From JANMCE01 sp031410595 (GTDB lineage Bacteria; Actinomycetota; Acidimicrobiia; Acidimicrobiales; Ilumatobacteraceae): a stretch of 64,000 bases of DNA. The position numbers were made by a program, and so were the translations under genes. Shown here piece by piece: positions 43,279-52,501 of the stretch. The notes beneath the pieces were generated by a model, which did no database searches, was not told the origin of the DNA, and saw nothing but the letters and a program-made list of their open reading frames with translations. The stretch is from the NCBI GenBank assembly GCA_031410595.1, contig JANNZM010000054.1:37285-101284 (forward strand). Reading direction: 5' to 3'. Each line of letters starts with the position of its first letter. The stretch's first letter is position 1.

Positions 43279-44439
43279 TCAGACGCCCCAGAGCTTCTTG
43301 AAGGCGGCGTCCATGCCCGGCGGATTCCAGTCCCCACCGACGTCACTGATCTCCTTGGCCAACTTGGCATCGCTCACCAGCAACGTGGGCAGTGCCGCGG
43401 CGGCTCGCTCCTCATCGAGTGGCATCCCGACGCTCAACCGGGCCGCACCATCAACCATCAACCAGGCGGCGTACGCTTTCGGGTCTGCGGACCAAGCGCC
43501 CATCGTGCCAGCGACGATCTCGTCGAGGTTGGGTTTCGAGAAATCTTGGCCATATACCTTGACCTGCTTATCTAGCCCGGCCGTCTTCAGCGCCGCCGTC
43601 AGACCGAGCGGCAGGCTGCCGAAGCTGTTGAAGACGTAGTTGAGCTTTGGATTCGACTGCAACTGCGAGGCAACCTTGCCGGCAATCTTGCCGCCAACCA
43701 AGTCATCAATCGTGACGTTGAGGTCGGTCACAGTGCAGCCCGCGCAGTTCTTCTTCATCTCGGCTTTGTAAGCGTCGACCTCAGCAACCAGCACCGAGAA
43801 ATCGGGGATGTTGACGACCAGCACGTTGGCCTTGCTCTTGGAATCAACAATGGCCCAGTCAGCCATAAGTGGGCCGGTCTTTTGCACGAACGACGTGTCG
43901 CCGCATTGCATGTAGACGTTCTTGTCCTCGCTGGGCGGCGTGGCTGAGTCGTAACAGCTCACGGTCTTGATGCCCTTGGCCTTGGCCGCTATCGCCTGGT
44001 CCTTGTAGAGGGAGTAGCTGAGGCCGGAGCTGGCGATGAAGTTGACGTTGGCATCAATGGCCTGTTGGAAGGCCGGAGCTGGCTCGCCGCTCTTCATCGA
44101 GATGATCTTCAGATCCCAGCCAAGTGCAGCGGTGGCAGCCTTCATACCTACCGTCTCGTAGGTACACGACTCCAGTTCGCATTCCAGCCAGGCAATGGTC
44201 TGCTTCGCTGGCTTCTTGGTGAGCGGCTTGGTGACGCCAATCGAGCCGTCAGCCTTGCTGTACTTGTCGACAACGGCCTTGGCCGCAGCAAGGCCAGCAT
44301 CGCCCGCCGGTGCCGCGGTGGTTGCGGCAGCTGCCGGCGCCACGGTGGTTGCAGCCGTGGTGCTCTTACTACTGCCGCAGCCTGCGGCCACAACAGCCCC
44401 GCACGCCAACACGGCGAGCGAAGAACGGAACTTAGTCAA
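43279..44439 (-). CDS. Sugar-type ABC substrate-binding lipoprotein
   Basis: A 386-residue exported protein. MTKFRSSLAVLACGAVVAAGC is a lipoprotein signal with Cys21, then an Ala/Thr linker. The mature part fits the periplasmic-binding-protein class B (RbsB-like) layout: TIAWLECELESCTYETVGMKAAT, AFQQAIDANVNFIASSGLSY, KANVLVVNIPDFSV, LNYVFNSFGSLPLGLTAALK. Two Cys pairs in the mature region could form disulfides. The start codon is TTG 44439, with AAGGGGGAAAC ahead of it. Divergent from the matching ATPase and permease genes across 146 bases. Confidence 0.9.
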   Translation of the reverse strand: MTKFRSSLAVLACGAVVAAGCGSSKSTTAATTVAPAAAATTAAPAGDAGLAAAKAVVDKYSKADGSIGVTKPLTKKPAKQTIAWLECELESCTYETVGMKAATAALGWDLKIISMKSGEPAPAFQQAIDANVNFIASSGLSYSLYKDQAIAAKAKGIKTVSCYDSATPPSEDKNVYMQCGDTSFVQKTGPLMADWAIVDSKSKANVLVVNIPDFSVLVAEVDAYKAEMKKNCAGCTVTDLNVTIDDLVGGKIAGKVASQLQSNPKLNYVFNSFGSLPLGLTAALKTAGLDKQVKVYGQDFSKPNLDEIVAGTMGAWSADPKAYAAWLMVDGAARLSVGMPLDEERAAAALPTLLVSDAKLAKEISDVGGDWNPPGMDAAFKKLWGV

Positions 44440-44585
44440 AACGTTTCCCCCTTAGGTAACCCCTACACAGATCCCGTCTGTGTCACGTGGGTAAGGGTAG
44501 TTTATTGACACCGCCCACAGTTTGCTAGTCTTCTCTTTGGGATCCGAAAACATCGTTTGGCGACCAACCCAGGGGGAGGAGGCTC
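44440..44585. promoter_or_regulatory. Divergent promoter region of the ribose-type importer
   Basis: ACACAGA-TCCCG-TCTGTGT (44465-44483) is a 7+7 inverted repeat, directly followed by CACGTG (44484-44489). TTGACA at 44505-44510 and TAGTCT at 44526-44531 (spacer 15) are candidate -35/-10 boxes for the plus-strand genes, which have AGGGGGAGG as ribosome-binding site (44571-44579). The palindrome is a likely operator for a regulator controlling both directions; no regulator gene is adjacent. Confidence 0.55.
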
Positions 44586-46100
44586 GTGGCTGAAACGCTA
44601 CGCATCGAACAACTGTCAAAGACGTTTCCCGGTCAGCGCGCCCTGGTCGACGTCGATCTCACGGTAGAGGCTGGCCAGGTCCACGCGCTTGTCGGTCAGA
44701 ACGGGTCAGGGAAGTCAACCCTCATCAAAGTACTGGCTGGCTATCACCAGCCCGATCCCGGCGCATCAGCCTGGGTCAACGGTGCACCACTCACTCTGGG
44801 AGATGGGCTGGCGGCGGCGGCCAGTGGTATCCGATTCGTGCACCAAGACCTCGGCCTGGTCGGCTCCGTCAGTACCGTCGAGAACTTGGCGCTCACCAAC
44901 GGCTACCGCACCGGACCGGGCCGCCGGATCAAGTGGCGTGATGAAGTGAAGGCCGCACGTGAAGCCATGCACTCCCTTGGCCTCGGTGATGTCGACGTGA
45001 AAGTGCCCGTGGCCTCGTTGCCGCCTGCGCAGCGAACCGCGGTGGCCATTGCCCGGGCGCTCGTTGGTTGGGAGAACGGGGCCAGCCTGCTCGTCCTCGA
45101 TGAACCAACCGCAACCATGCCGGGCTCCGACGTCGTTCGACTCTTCGAGGTGATCCATCAGCTCAAGGCCAAGGGCGTTTCGATCCTGTACGTGTCCCAT
45201 CACCTCGACGAAGTGTTCGAGTTGGCCGACACCGTCACCGTTCTGCGAGACGCCAGAAAGGTCGCCTCCCAGGACGTGAAAGAACTCGATCACGACGCGC
45301 TGATCGAGTTGATCGTGGGCCGCGCCCTCGAAACGACAAGCGCTTCCGCTGCCAGTTCTGCCGGTAGTCCGGTTGTTCGACTACGGGGGCTGAGCGGGGG
45401 CAACGTGCACGGCATCGATCTGGAAGTCCGGCCCGGTGAGGTCGTCGGCGTTGCCGGTATCACCGGCTCAGGCCGGGAGCATCTGCTCGGATTGATCGCT
45501 GGGCAGCTGCCGAGTCTGGCGGGGACCGTAGAGATCGAAGGCAGGAACATCAAGAACTACGACCCGCCCGACGCCCTCGACGCCGGATGCGCCTTCGTCC
45601 CGGCCGAGCGGGCCATACGCGGCGTCGTACCCGACATGTCGGTCCGCGAGAACCTCACGCTTTGCGACGTCGGCGCGAACTTTGAGGGTGGGCGTCTGCG
45701 CCGAAAGAACGAAGTCGACGAGACCGGCGAGTGGATCAGCATGCTCTCCATTCGCACGGCCGGAACCGAAGCACCCATTTCGTCGCTGAGTGGTGGCAAT
45801 CAACAAAAGGTGCTCTTCGGTAAGTCACTTCGCCTGATGCCACGAGTGCTCTTGCTCGACGAGCCGACCCAGGGCATCGACGTCGGTGCCAAGGCCCAGA
45901 TTCACGATCTGGTCGACCGCGCCGCCGGCGACCGGGTAGCCGTCCTTGTTTCTTCCACCGACACTGACGAACTCGTCCGCCTTTGCCATCGTATCGTCGT
46001 GCTGGTCGGCGGACGAATATCAACTGAACTTACCGGTTCCGACATCACTACAGACCGCATCGAACGTAACCAGTTACAGACCTCACGGAGGACCACATGA
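44586..46100 (+). CDS. Sugar ABC transporter ATP-binding protein (RbsA/MglA-like)
   Basis: A 504-residue ATPase with two fused nucleotide-binding domains. The first has Walker A GQNGSGKST (37-45) and Walker B LLVLDEPTA. The second has the degenerate P-loop GITGSGREHLLGLI, signature LSGGNQQKVL and LLLDEPTQGIDVG, the usual asymmetry of RbsA/MglA proteins. GTG start. The stop overlaps the permease ATG. It powers uptake of a pentose, hexose or polyol-like ligand of the divergent lipoprotein. Confidence 0.94.
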   Translation: MAETLRIEQLSKTFPGQRALVDVDLTVEAGQVHALVGQNGSGKSTLIKVLAGYHQPDPGASAWVNGAPLTLGDGLAAAASGIRFVHQDLGLVGSVSTVENLALTNGYRTGPGRRIKWRDEVKAAREAMHSLGLGDVDVKVPVASLPPAQRTAVAIARALVGWENGASLLVLDEPTATMPGSDVVRLFEVIHQLKAKGVSILYVSHHLDEVFELADTVTVLRDARKVASQDVKELDHDALIELIVGRALETTSASAASSAGSPVVRLRGLSGGNVHGIDLEVRPGEVVGVAGITGSGREHLLGLIAGQLPSLAGTVEIEGRNIKNYDPPDALDAGCAFVPAERAIRGVVPDMSVRENLTLCDVGANFEGGRLRRKNEVDETGEWISMLSIRTAGTEAPISSLSGGNQQKVLFGKSLRLMPRVLLLDEPTQGIDVGAKAQIHDLVDRAAGDRVAVLVSSTDTDELVRLCHRIVVLVGGRISTELTGSDITTDRIERNQLQTSRRTT

Positions 46101-47131
46101 TTCGCCGACTTCGCCTCGACAAGTACAGCGCCCTGTACCTGTGGGCCATCTTTATGGTGTTTTTCGGCATCACGAAGCGCTCAACGTTCTTGTCGCTGGC
46201 CTCGTTCAAACTGGTCTTCATCGAGGCGGTGTTCACCGCCGTGCTCGCACTGGCCTTTCTCGTTCCGCTGTCGACCGGCACCTTTGACCTGTCGATCGGC
46301 ACCATGATGTCGATGTCACTGGTGGTCTCCGCATACCTGGCCAAACACCATGTGGTCAATCCGGTCATCGGTATGTTCATCGCCTTAGCCGCGTGCGCCG
46401 TGGCCGGCGCCATCAGCGGGTTCTTCGTCGTCAAGCTACGGGTGAATAGCTTCATTGCCACCTTGGGTATGAGCCAGATCATTACCGCGTTTATCATTCA
46501 CACCTCGCCGCAGTCGATCAACAGTCCGTTCACTGAGGCCTTCCAGAACATTGGTAAGCGGCAGCTCCTTGGGATCCCGCTCTTCATGTATTACCTGGCG
46601 GCGCTAGCCCTGATCCTCTGGTATGTGTTCGAGTACACGCCGATGGGGCGCTACATGTTCGCGACCGGCGGGAACCCTGAGGCCGCTCGACTTGCCGGTG
46701 TGCGCACCGACCGGTTGGTGTTCGGATCACTGGTCACTTCCGCAGTGATCGCCGGGTTCGCCGGCACCATCTACTCATGGAGGATCGGCAACTACGCCCA
46801 GTCGGTCGGACCCGGCTACCTCTTTGCCGCCATCGCCGCCGTGTTCTTCGGGGCCTCACAACTGAAAGGACGCCCCAACGTCTGGGGAACGCTCATAGCC
46901 CTTTACGCCTTGGCGTGGGGCATCAAGGGACTACAGCTCACGTTCTCCGGAGCGCAAAACTGGATCGAGCCGCTGTTCACCGGCCTATCCCTCTTGGCTG
47001 CGGTGTCACTCGCCAGCCGCGCCGGCATCATCAAGATCCCCAAGCGCTCCAAACCTGCTGACGTCGCGACGACGACCGCGGCCGATGCACCGGCGACGGC
47101 CAGTGGCTCGGCCGCCGAACTCGTGCCGTGA
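46097..47131 (+). CDS. Sugar ABC transporter permease (RbsC-like)
   Basis: A 344-residue protein with eight to ten membrane segments. VFTAVLALAFLVPLSTGTFDLSIGTMMSMS is the family signature near the N-terminus, and FATGGNPEAARLAGVRTDRLVF the conserved cytoplasmic loop. The last 35 residues (KPADVATTTAADAPATASGS) form an Ala/Thr-rich tail. ATGA overlap with the ATPase gene. The following reductase gene starts eight bases after its stop. Confidence 0.93.
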   Translation: MIRRLRLDKYSALYLWAIFMVFFGITKRSTFLSLASFKLVFIEAVFTAVLALAFLVPLSTGTFDLSIGTMMSMSLVVSAYLAKHHVVNPVIGMFIALAACAVAGAISGFFVVKLRVNSFIATLGMSQIITAFIIHTSPQSINSPFTEAFQNIGKRQLLGIPLFMYYLAALALILWYVFEYTPMGRYMFATGGNPEAARLAGVRTDRLVFGSLVTSAVIAGFAGTIYSWRIGNYAQSVGPGYLFAAIAAVFFGASQLKGRPNVWGTLIALYALAWGIKGLQLTFSGAQNWIEPLFTGLSLLAAVSLASRAGIIKIPKRSKPADVATTTAADAPATASGSAAELVP

Positions 47132-47138
47132 GTATGCG

Positions 47139-48164
47139 TTGACGTTTACGACAACACGCGCCGTCGTCCTCGCCCGTCAGACGGCGCAGTCGGGTCCGGT
47201 ACTTGACGACTTCGCCATCGAATCACTCGCTCTACCTTCGCTAGGCCAAGGGCAGCTACTCGTCCGAAACGCCTACATGAGCGTTGACCCCTCTATGCGC
47301 GGCCGGCTTGAACCGACGGAGAAGCACTACACCACCAACTTCGTTCCGGGTCAGCCGCTTGACGGGTCGGCCATCGGTATCGTCATCGAGTCGCAGAGTG
47401 ATGCCGTGCCGGTTGGTGCAGCCGTCCGGCACCGCCTTGGCTGGCGCGAGCACGCCGTTGTCGACGCGTCGTCGGTGACGGTGCACGACCCAACCATTGC
47501 ACCACTGAACCAGTGGCTCGGTGCCCTCGGCCAAACCGGGTTCACCGCCTATGCCGGGCTGCTGCGAACGGCTGAGTTCAAGCCGGGTGACGCCGTGTTC
47601 GTATCGGCCGCAGCCGGAGCCGTCGGCAGTATGGTCGGCCAGTTCGCGCGGCTGCTGGGCGCATCACGGGTCGTGGGCAGTGCCGGTGGCGAAGCCAAAC
47701 GCAAGCTGCTCATCGACGACTTCGGATTCGATGATGCGTTCGACTACAGAGCCGGTCCGGCCGACGAGCAACTGCGACGAGTCGCACCCGACGGCATCGA
47801 TGTGTACTTCGACAACGTCGGCGGCGAACAACTCATGGCCGCGCTTGATGCCATGCACCAGAACGGTCGTGTTGCGCTGTGCGGCATGATCTCCAACTTC
47901 GATCCGACCAATCCGCGCTACGACATCAGCAGACTCATCGGCGTGGTCCTGAAGCGCCTCACCATTCGCGGGTTCATCGTACGCGATCACGAGGATCTGC
48001 GACCCGAGTTCGAGCAGCGGGCTGCAGCCTGGCTTCAGAGCGGCCAGTTGGTCAGCAGGGACACAATCTACGACGGTCTGGAGCACGCGGCCGAGGCGCT
48101 TCTCGGTGTGATGGCCGGTGCCAACGTCGGCAAGATGCTCGTTCGACTCGACCCCTCAGCCTAA
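47139..48164 (+). CDS. NADP-dependent MDR-family (CurA/leukotriene-B4-dehydrogenase-like) oxidoreductase
   Basis: About 341 residues. MSVDPSMRGRLE, the LGQTGFTAYAGLL hinge and VSAAAGAVGSMVGQFARLLGASRVVGSAG nucleotide-binding loop identify the zinc-free medium-chain reductases that reduce the double bond of enones or 2-alkenals with NADPH. The start is most likely TTG 47139 (LTFTTTRAVVLARQ); the frame is open into the permease gene but no ATG/GTG fits. Third gene of the importer operon, so the imported compound may be a substrate. Confidence 0.88.
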   Translation: MTFTTTRAVVLARQTAQSGPVLDDFAIESLALPSLGQGQLLVRNAYMSVDPSMRGRLEPTEKHYTTNFVPGQPLDGSAIGIVIESQSDAVPVGAAVRHRLGWREHAVVDASSVTVHDPTIAPLNQWLGALGQTGFTAYAGLLRTAEFKPGDAVFVSAAAGAVGSMVGQFARLLGASRVVGSAGGEAKRKLLIDDFGFDDAFDYRAGPADEQLRRVAPDGIDVYFDNVGGEQLMAALDAMHQNGRVALCGMISNFDPTNPRYDISRLIGVVLKRLTIRGFIVRDHEDLRPEFEQRAAAWLQSGQLVSRDTIYDGLEHAAEALLGVMAGANVGKMLVRLDPSA

Positions 48165-48173
48165 GGAGCAGCT

Positions 48174-48596
48174 ATGAGCGACCGTGACGACATCAGCGAT
48201 CTGGTACACCGCTACAGCGACGCCGTTACCCGCAAGGACCGAGCGCAATGGGCCGCAACCTGGGCGGAAGACGCCTGGTGGGATCTCGGCAAGGGCCGTT
48301 TTAATCGAGGCCGGGACAACATCGTCGACTTCTGGCAAAAGGCCGTGGACGGCCTCACCATCGTGGTGCAGTTGGTCCACAACGGAGCCGTCACCATTGA
48401 TGGTGATACGGCATCGGGCCGCTGGTACATGTCCGAGCATCTGGAACGAACGACCGGCGTGAAGGGGATGCTGCTGGCGTGGTACGACGACACCTACGTG
48501 CGCGTCGACGGACGATGGGTGTTCGCCAGCCGCTCCATGGGCTCGCTCTACCACGGCTCGCCCGACCTGAGCGGGGCCTTCACACCACTCCCCTAG
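48174..48596 (+). CDS. SnoaL-like (NTF2-fold) protein
   Basis: A 140-residue protein. DISDLVHRYSDAVTRKDRAQWAATWAEDAWWDLG is the common N-terminus of SnoaL-like proteins; later strands include VVQLVHNGAVTIDGDTASGRWYM and YVRVDGRWVFASR. AAGGAG precedes ATG by six bases. Last gene of the plus-strand operon, convergent with the HNH gene. Probably an isomerase/dehydratase or ligand-binding protein. Confidence 0.85.
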   Translation: MSDRDDISDLVHRYSDAVTRKDRAQWAATWAEDAWWDLGKGRFNRGRDNIVDFWQKAVDGLTIVVQLVHNGAVTIDGDTASGRWYMSEHLERTTGVKGMLLAWYDDTYVRVDGRWVFASRSMGSLYHGSPDLSGAFTPLP

Positions 48597-48609
48597 GCTC
48601 CTAGCCCGC

Positions 48610-48628
48610 GTTGCGAGGTTGTCGCAAC
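48610..48628. terminator. Hairpin between convergent genes
   Basis: GTTGCGA-GGTTG-TCGCAAC forms a 7-bp stem 13 bases after the SnoaL-like stop. An alternative GGTTG/CAACC pairing overlaps it. Located in the 109-base gap before the stop of the DUF222 gene. Confidence 0.5.
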
Positions 48629-48705
48629 CTCAGGTCAGCTCTGGTGACCGCCGACCGATGTCGATCCGCAACCCGGATTCGGTCCATTGGGTGGCCCCGG
48701 CTAGG

Positions 48706-50163
48706 TCATGCGAAGAGGCGGGCCAGGCCGCTGGGGGCTTTGTGGGTGTGCTTGAGTCGTGCGGTGTTGTCGAGTTGTTCGAGGCGTTCGATTTCGTCGA
48801 GTTCTTGGCGGGCGAGGCGTTTGTGGAGGTCGAAGAAGTCTTGGCGTTCTTTCGCCCATCGGGTGCGGTCGGCTTCGGTGGGAACGTACTCGTCCACCAC
48901 CGGAGGGATCGGGCGCGGTTCCATCCATGGTTTCGGGTATGGTCCTCGGACGGGTTGTGGGGTGACGGCCGGTGGGGTGCCGGGTGGTGGGTTGAAGACG
49001 AGGTCGCGTCGGTCGAAGCTTTCGCCGAGGGGATGCTGATACGGCTTATCTGACGCGGGGAGCACGTCAGGTGGCGGGTTGGGGGTGCCGCAGGGTTCGA
49101 TGAGATCACCGTTGGGTTTGGTGAACACAAGTCCGCCGGGTATTTCGGCGTTACCGGTGATGTTGAACTTGCCCTTGTGGTGATCTCGGTGGCATGGGCG
49201 GCAGAGGCAGCCAAGGTTGGCGGGGTTGGTGGGTCCGCCTTTGGTCCAGTGTTGAAGGTGATGTACTTCTAACCCGCGGGTGGCATGGCAGGACGGGTTA
49301 CGACAGGTGCGGTCGCGGTCTTTGATCAGCTCGGCCAAGCGGTAGGGAACGACGCGGGCCGAGCGGCCGAGTGCGACAGGGCGTCCGTCTCGTTCGAACA
49401 GGGGTTGGATGATCGGGTTCGACAAAATGTCTTTCAACACGCTGTCTTTGAGGCGGGCGCCGGCGTTGAGCCAGCCGCCTTGCTCGTTGACGTGCACCAC
49501 AACGCGGTACCGGTCACTGCGGGTCGCGGATGTGATGGCGCCTAACGATCGGAGACAGATCTCTTCGAGAGCGTCAGCCCAGGTGACGTCTTTACGACCG
49601 GACTGAAACAGCGCGTCGCGTGCTTCTTCCAGGGCCTTATCAACAATGGCACCTCGTTCGGTTGCGAGGTTGGCGTGGACTTTGTAACGGGCGTCGTCAT
49701 CAAAGAACGCATACACCGACTCTTCGGGCTCGGGATCCTTGGTCGTCTTGTCGGGTTCAACGTCAGGTGCGGCTGGTTTCGCGCCTTTCCAATACGACGC
49801 CAACGACCGAGACAGTTGCGTAACCGTTGCGTGCTTGGCGAGCTCGGCGGCTTGAGCGTCGTTGTGTTCGGGCACAAACCGGGACACGACTGCGACCTGA
49901 TCGATCGCAAGCTCCCCATCAGCGAACATGCCGAGCGTGACCGGCAGCTCTGGGGTGCGTGAAGCGATCTGCACGACCTGCTTCGCACGAGCCGGGGAGA
50001 GGCCTGTTTTCCAGGCGACCCAATGCTGAGCGCATCGCACCCCAGGAACGTCCCACGCACCGGTTTCGAGGGCTTCTGCGATCAGGGATACCAGCTGCGC
50101 GTGAGCGACGTTCAGCACGCCGCACACGTCCCCTAAACGTGTCTCCAGGTCCGCCGTGTCCAT
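48706..50163 (-). CDS. DUF222 / HNH endonuclease-domain protein
   Basis: A 485-residue protein. The N-terminal DUF222 domain (about 1-250) precedes an HNH domain at about 300-345: DRTCRNPSCHATRGLEVHHLQHW, then NLGCLCRPCHRDHHKG, with the conserved H-H and the two zinc pairs. The C-terminal 130 residues are Pro-rich and charged. The family is widespread and multicopy in actinobacteria (13E12-like); its function is not settled. The frame opens at 50199, but ATG 50163 (MDTADLETRL) starts the DUF222 domain. No gene partner on the same strand within 185 bases. Confidence 0.92.
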   Translation of the reverse strand: MDTADLETRLGDVCGVLNVAHAQLVSLIAEALETGAWDVPGVRCAQHWVAWKTGLSPARAKQVVQIASRTPELPVTLGMFADGELAIDQVAVVSRFVPEHNDAQAAELAKHATVTQLSRSLASYWKGAKPAAPDVEPDKTTKDPEPEESVYAFFDDDARYKVHANLATERGAIVDKALEEARDALFQSGRKDVTWADALEEICLRSLGAITSATRSDRYRVVVHVNEQGGWLNAGARLKDSVLKDILSNPIIQPLFERDGRPVALGRSARVVPYRLAELIKDRDRTCRNPSCHATRGLEVHHLQHWTKGGPTNPANLGCLCRPCHRDHHKGKFNITGNAEIPGGLVFTKPNGDLIEPCGTPNPPPDVLPASDKPYQHPLGESFDRRDLVFNPPPGTPPAVTPQPVRGPYPKPWMEPRPIPPVVDEYVPTEADRTRWAKERQDFFDLHKRLARQELDEIERLEQLDNTARLKHTHKAPSGLARLFA

Positions 50164-50348
50164 GCCGAAAGCATACACCTGTTCGCATGCCGGCAGCACC
50201 GAAACCTACATCTATTTCGTCAAGAAATACCTGTTCACAGCACATTTATAGACACCAACAGCGATGGATCGTGCCGAGGGCGAAACGAACACCGACGGCT
50301 ATCGCAGCGATAAGCGAGACGATCCCATCCGATGGCCATCGAAACGAC
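50164..50348. promoter_or_regulatory. Gap upstream of DUF222-HNH gene with repeated ACCTGTTC
   Basis: The 185-base gap is richer in A/T than its surroundings. ACCTGTTC occurs at 50177-50184 and 50229-50236. On the minus strand TTGACG (50222-50217) could be a -35 box. The right half is the region downstream of the PEP-utilizer-like gene; no clear terminator or gene is seen. Confidence 0.3.
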
Positions 50349-52082
50349 CTATGGCAGGGCGTCGATGGTGACGGTACCGGCGTGACCGTTCACCGTGATA
50401 GTGGCGCCGTTGGGGATGCGGCGGGTGGCATCACCAATGGAGGGCACACACGGGATACCCAACTCACGACTCACAATGACGGCGTGGGTACCGACGGCAC
50501 CCACATTGACCACCACACCGCTCACCGCAAGAAACAACGGCGTCCACGACGGATCGGTACTGGGCGCAACCAGGATGTCACCGGGCCCGAGTTCGGTCGG
50601 GTCATCGATGGTGAGCAGCACCCGAGCAGTGCCGGTGACGATGCCGGGTGAGCCGGCCACGCCCTTGAGCACATCGCCGACCGCTACCTTTTCCACGACG
50701 GCGTCGGCTTTGCGGGCCCACTCGGACAGGGGCTTGGCTGCCACGTCAACGATGTAGGGAGGGTCCAGCTTGAACAGCTCGCGATAGTCGACGTCGCGTT
50801 CGGCCAACGTGGCGGTGAACGATGCCGGATTTGCGACGTAGGCGTCGAGCTCGTCTTCCTTCAACATGAAAATCTGCTTGGCGTTGGCGAGATGACCGGC
50901 GGCCACCATGCGATGGCCGAGCTCATCAAAGCAGAGACGGATTTCGTGCAGGGCGCGAATGTTGTTCGTCTTGCAGCGCTCACGCGCGATCATGAACACC
51001 CGGGCCGAGCTGAGCGCGGCGCCGAGCATGCCAATGGCTTCGGCGTTGCCCGCCAGTTTCTCGTGCAGTTCGGCGGTGAGGCGTTCCCGCTCGGCCGCGC
51101 CACGTGCCTCTCCAGCGGAAGGATCAGCACTGTCATCGTTGTGCCGCAAACGGTCGATTGCTGAAAACAGCATCTCGGGCTTGGTCTCGTAGGCAGAGCT
51201 GTAGAGATCCCACTCATTCGGACCGCGAGAACCATGCTCGTACATGAACGTGTCGACGTCGGTGACAAAGGCCTGGACCTGCGCTTCGCTGCTCGCCCGC
51301 GCTCGGTCGAGCAGCTCGTCGTGACCGGCGTCGAAGATCGCCGTGAGTTCCTTCGATGCCCGTACGCGACGCGACATGGTCCAGATGGAGTTGGCAATGA
51401 GCGCGGAGTCGACGTCACCCATACCTGTGAGCAGGCGGGTGACCAAGGTAGGGTCGATCTCGGCCGTCAGCGCACCGAGAATGCTCGGCCCGACGCTCGC
51501 GCCGAGTGAGGCCCAAGCATGCTGGGCAAACATGGCCACGAGGTGACGCTGAATCGAGCGGGCCCGGCCAAGAAGTTGGGCAGTGGTCTGGCTAGACAGA
51601 TCGGGTCGACTGTCACGCAGCGCCTTGGCTTCCACCTTCTGCTTTTCGATCTCGGGCACGTTGGGCGTGGACGTGAACCAGCCCATCTGCTTGGTGAGCA
51701 GTTCGGTATGCCGGGGTGACGTATGCCAGTCCCGTTCCTGGTACGGCGGCACCGCGGAGGGGTCATCGAAGTAGGCGTTATCGATTGCCTGCCAGCCCGC
51801 TCCGGAACGCACACCGAACAACCGGGCCTGCGTAAGGGAGTTGTAGAAGTAGCCGCCAAACAATCCAAACGACTCGGGCTGATGCAGGTCGTACTCGTCG
51901 GCGTCGAAGACACCGAGTTGCACAAAACCGTCCCGACAGCCGAGGACGATGCCACTTTCCCAGGCGAACGTCCAGCCGAGCGGGCTGACCGGATCGGCCA
52001 TTACCTCTCCGGCGTTGCCTCGCGTGTAGTTCGGAAATCGTTCGGTCGGCACACGGTCGACAATCCAACGTTCACCCAGCAT
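50349..52082 (-). CDS. PEP-utilizing/dikinase-like protein with swivelling His domain but no ATP-grasp (copy 2)
   Basis: A 577-residue paralogue of the protein at 37940-39679, alignable from NYTRGNAGEVMADPVSPLG to the C-terminus. The phosphohistidine loop is NVGAVGTHAVIVSRELGIPC with His533; the Gly-Gly before it is partly changed compared with copy 1 (AVGTH versus GQISH). No ATP-grasp domain. The frame opens at 52097, but GGGGGA seven bases before ATG 52082 sets the start. Two AGTAACT elements 20 bases apart lie upstream. Its neighbours are an ABM-fold protein and an SDR. Confidence 0.8.
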   Translation of the reverse strand: MLGERWIVDRVPTERFPNYTRGNAGEVMADPVSPLGWTFAWESGIVLGCRDGFVQLGVFDADEYDLHQPESFGLFGGYFYNSLTQARLFGVRSGAGWQAIDNAYFDDPSAVPPYQERDWHTSPRHTELLTKQMGWFTSTPNVPEIEKQKVEAKALRDSRPDLSSQTTAQLLGRARSIQRHLVAMFAQHAWASLGASVGPSILGALTAEIDPTLVTRLLTGMGDVDSALIANSIWTMSRRVRASKELTAIFDAGHDELLDRARASSEAQVQAFVTDVDTFMYEHGSRGPNEWDLYSSAYETKPEMLFSAIDRLRHNDDSADPSAGEARGAAERERLTAELHEKLAGNAEAIGMLGAALSSARVFMIARERCKTNNIRALHEIRLCFDELGHRMVAAGHLANAKQIFMLKEDELDAYVANPASFTATLAERDVDYRELFKLDPPYIVDVAAKPLSEWARKADAVVEKVAVGDVLKGVAGSPGIVTGTARVLLTIDDPTELGPGDILVAPSTDPSWTPLFLAVSGVVVNVGAVGTHAVIVSRELGIPCVPSIGDATRRIPNGATITVNGHAGTVTIDALP

Positions 52083-52127
52083 GATTCTGTCCCCCAAGGA
52101 CCTCGCTTGACGAGCATCGAGCCCGTC

Positions 52128-52157
52128 GAGTTACTGAATCTAGTACAGAGTTACTGA
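52128..52157. repeat. Pair of direct repeats GAGTTACTGA, 20 bases apart
   Basis: GAGTTACTGA occurs at 52128-52137 and 52148-52157, a spacing close to two helical turns, about 50 bases upstream of the minus-strand PEP-utilizer-like gene. The second copy overlaps the TAA stop of the ABM gene. On the minus strand each contains AGTAACT, the heptamer found in other operon gaps, so they may be two operator half-sites. Confidence 0.55.
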
Positions 52158-52501
52158 TCGAGGTTGAACCCCGCGCTGGGCCGCCGTTCGGCGTCGTAGA
52201 CAGGAGCGGTGGCGTCGACGCGGTACTTTGCGACCGACGATCCGGCCCGGACGAACGTACCGAGAAGCGCCTTCATGGCCCAGAAGTTCGGATGGGCAAA
52301 GTGTGCCTCCAGAGCCGCAGCATCGGCCCAGAGTTCATAGACCTGCACCCGATGAGTGACGCTGGAATCGGGGGCGAAGCTGTACGCAAGGCATCCGGGT
52401 TCGGTGTCTCGTGTGGACTGTTGCAGGTCGACGGCCGCAGCCACGGCGCCGTCGCGATTGGCCTGGTCGGCAAAGTCGATGGTGCCGGCGATGATGATCA
52501 T
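52151..52501 (-). CDS. Antibiotic-biosynthesis-monooxygenase (ABM)-fold protein
   Basis: A 116-residue ferredoxin-like alpha+beta barrel protein: MIIIAGTIDFADQANRDGAV, TRDTEPGCLAYSFAPDSS, RVQVYELWADAAALEAHFAHPNF. The YELWAD...H pattern is that of the ABM domain of quinol monooxygenases and related stand-alone proteins. ATG 52501 overlaps the SDR stop by one base (TGATG); GTG 52504 is an alternative. Likely acts on the product of the SDR. Confidence 0.84.
   Translation of the reverse strand: MIIIAGTIDFADQANRDGAVAAAVDLQQSTRDTEPGCLAYSFAPDSSVTHRVQVYELWADAAALEAHFAHPNFWAMKALLGTFVRAGSSVAKYRVDATAPVYDAERRPSAGFNLDQ

Noticed and set aside
52128..52157. Possible CRISPR-like repeats
   Set aside because: Only two 10-base copies with a 10-base interval; far too short and too few, and no cas genes are present.
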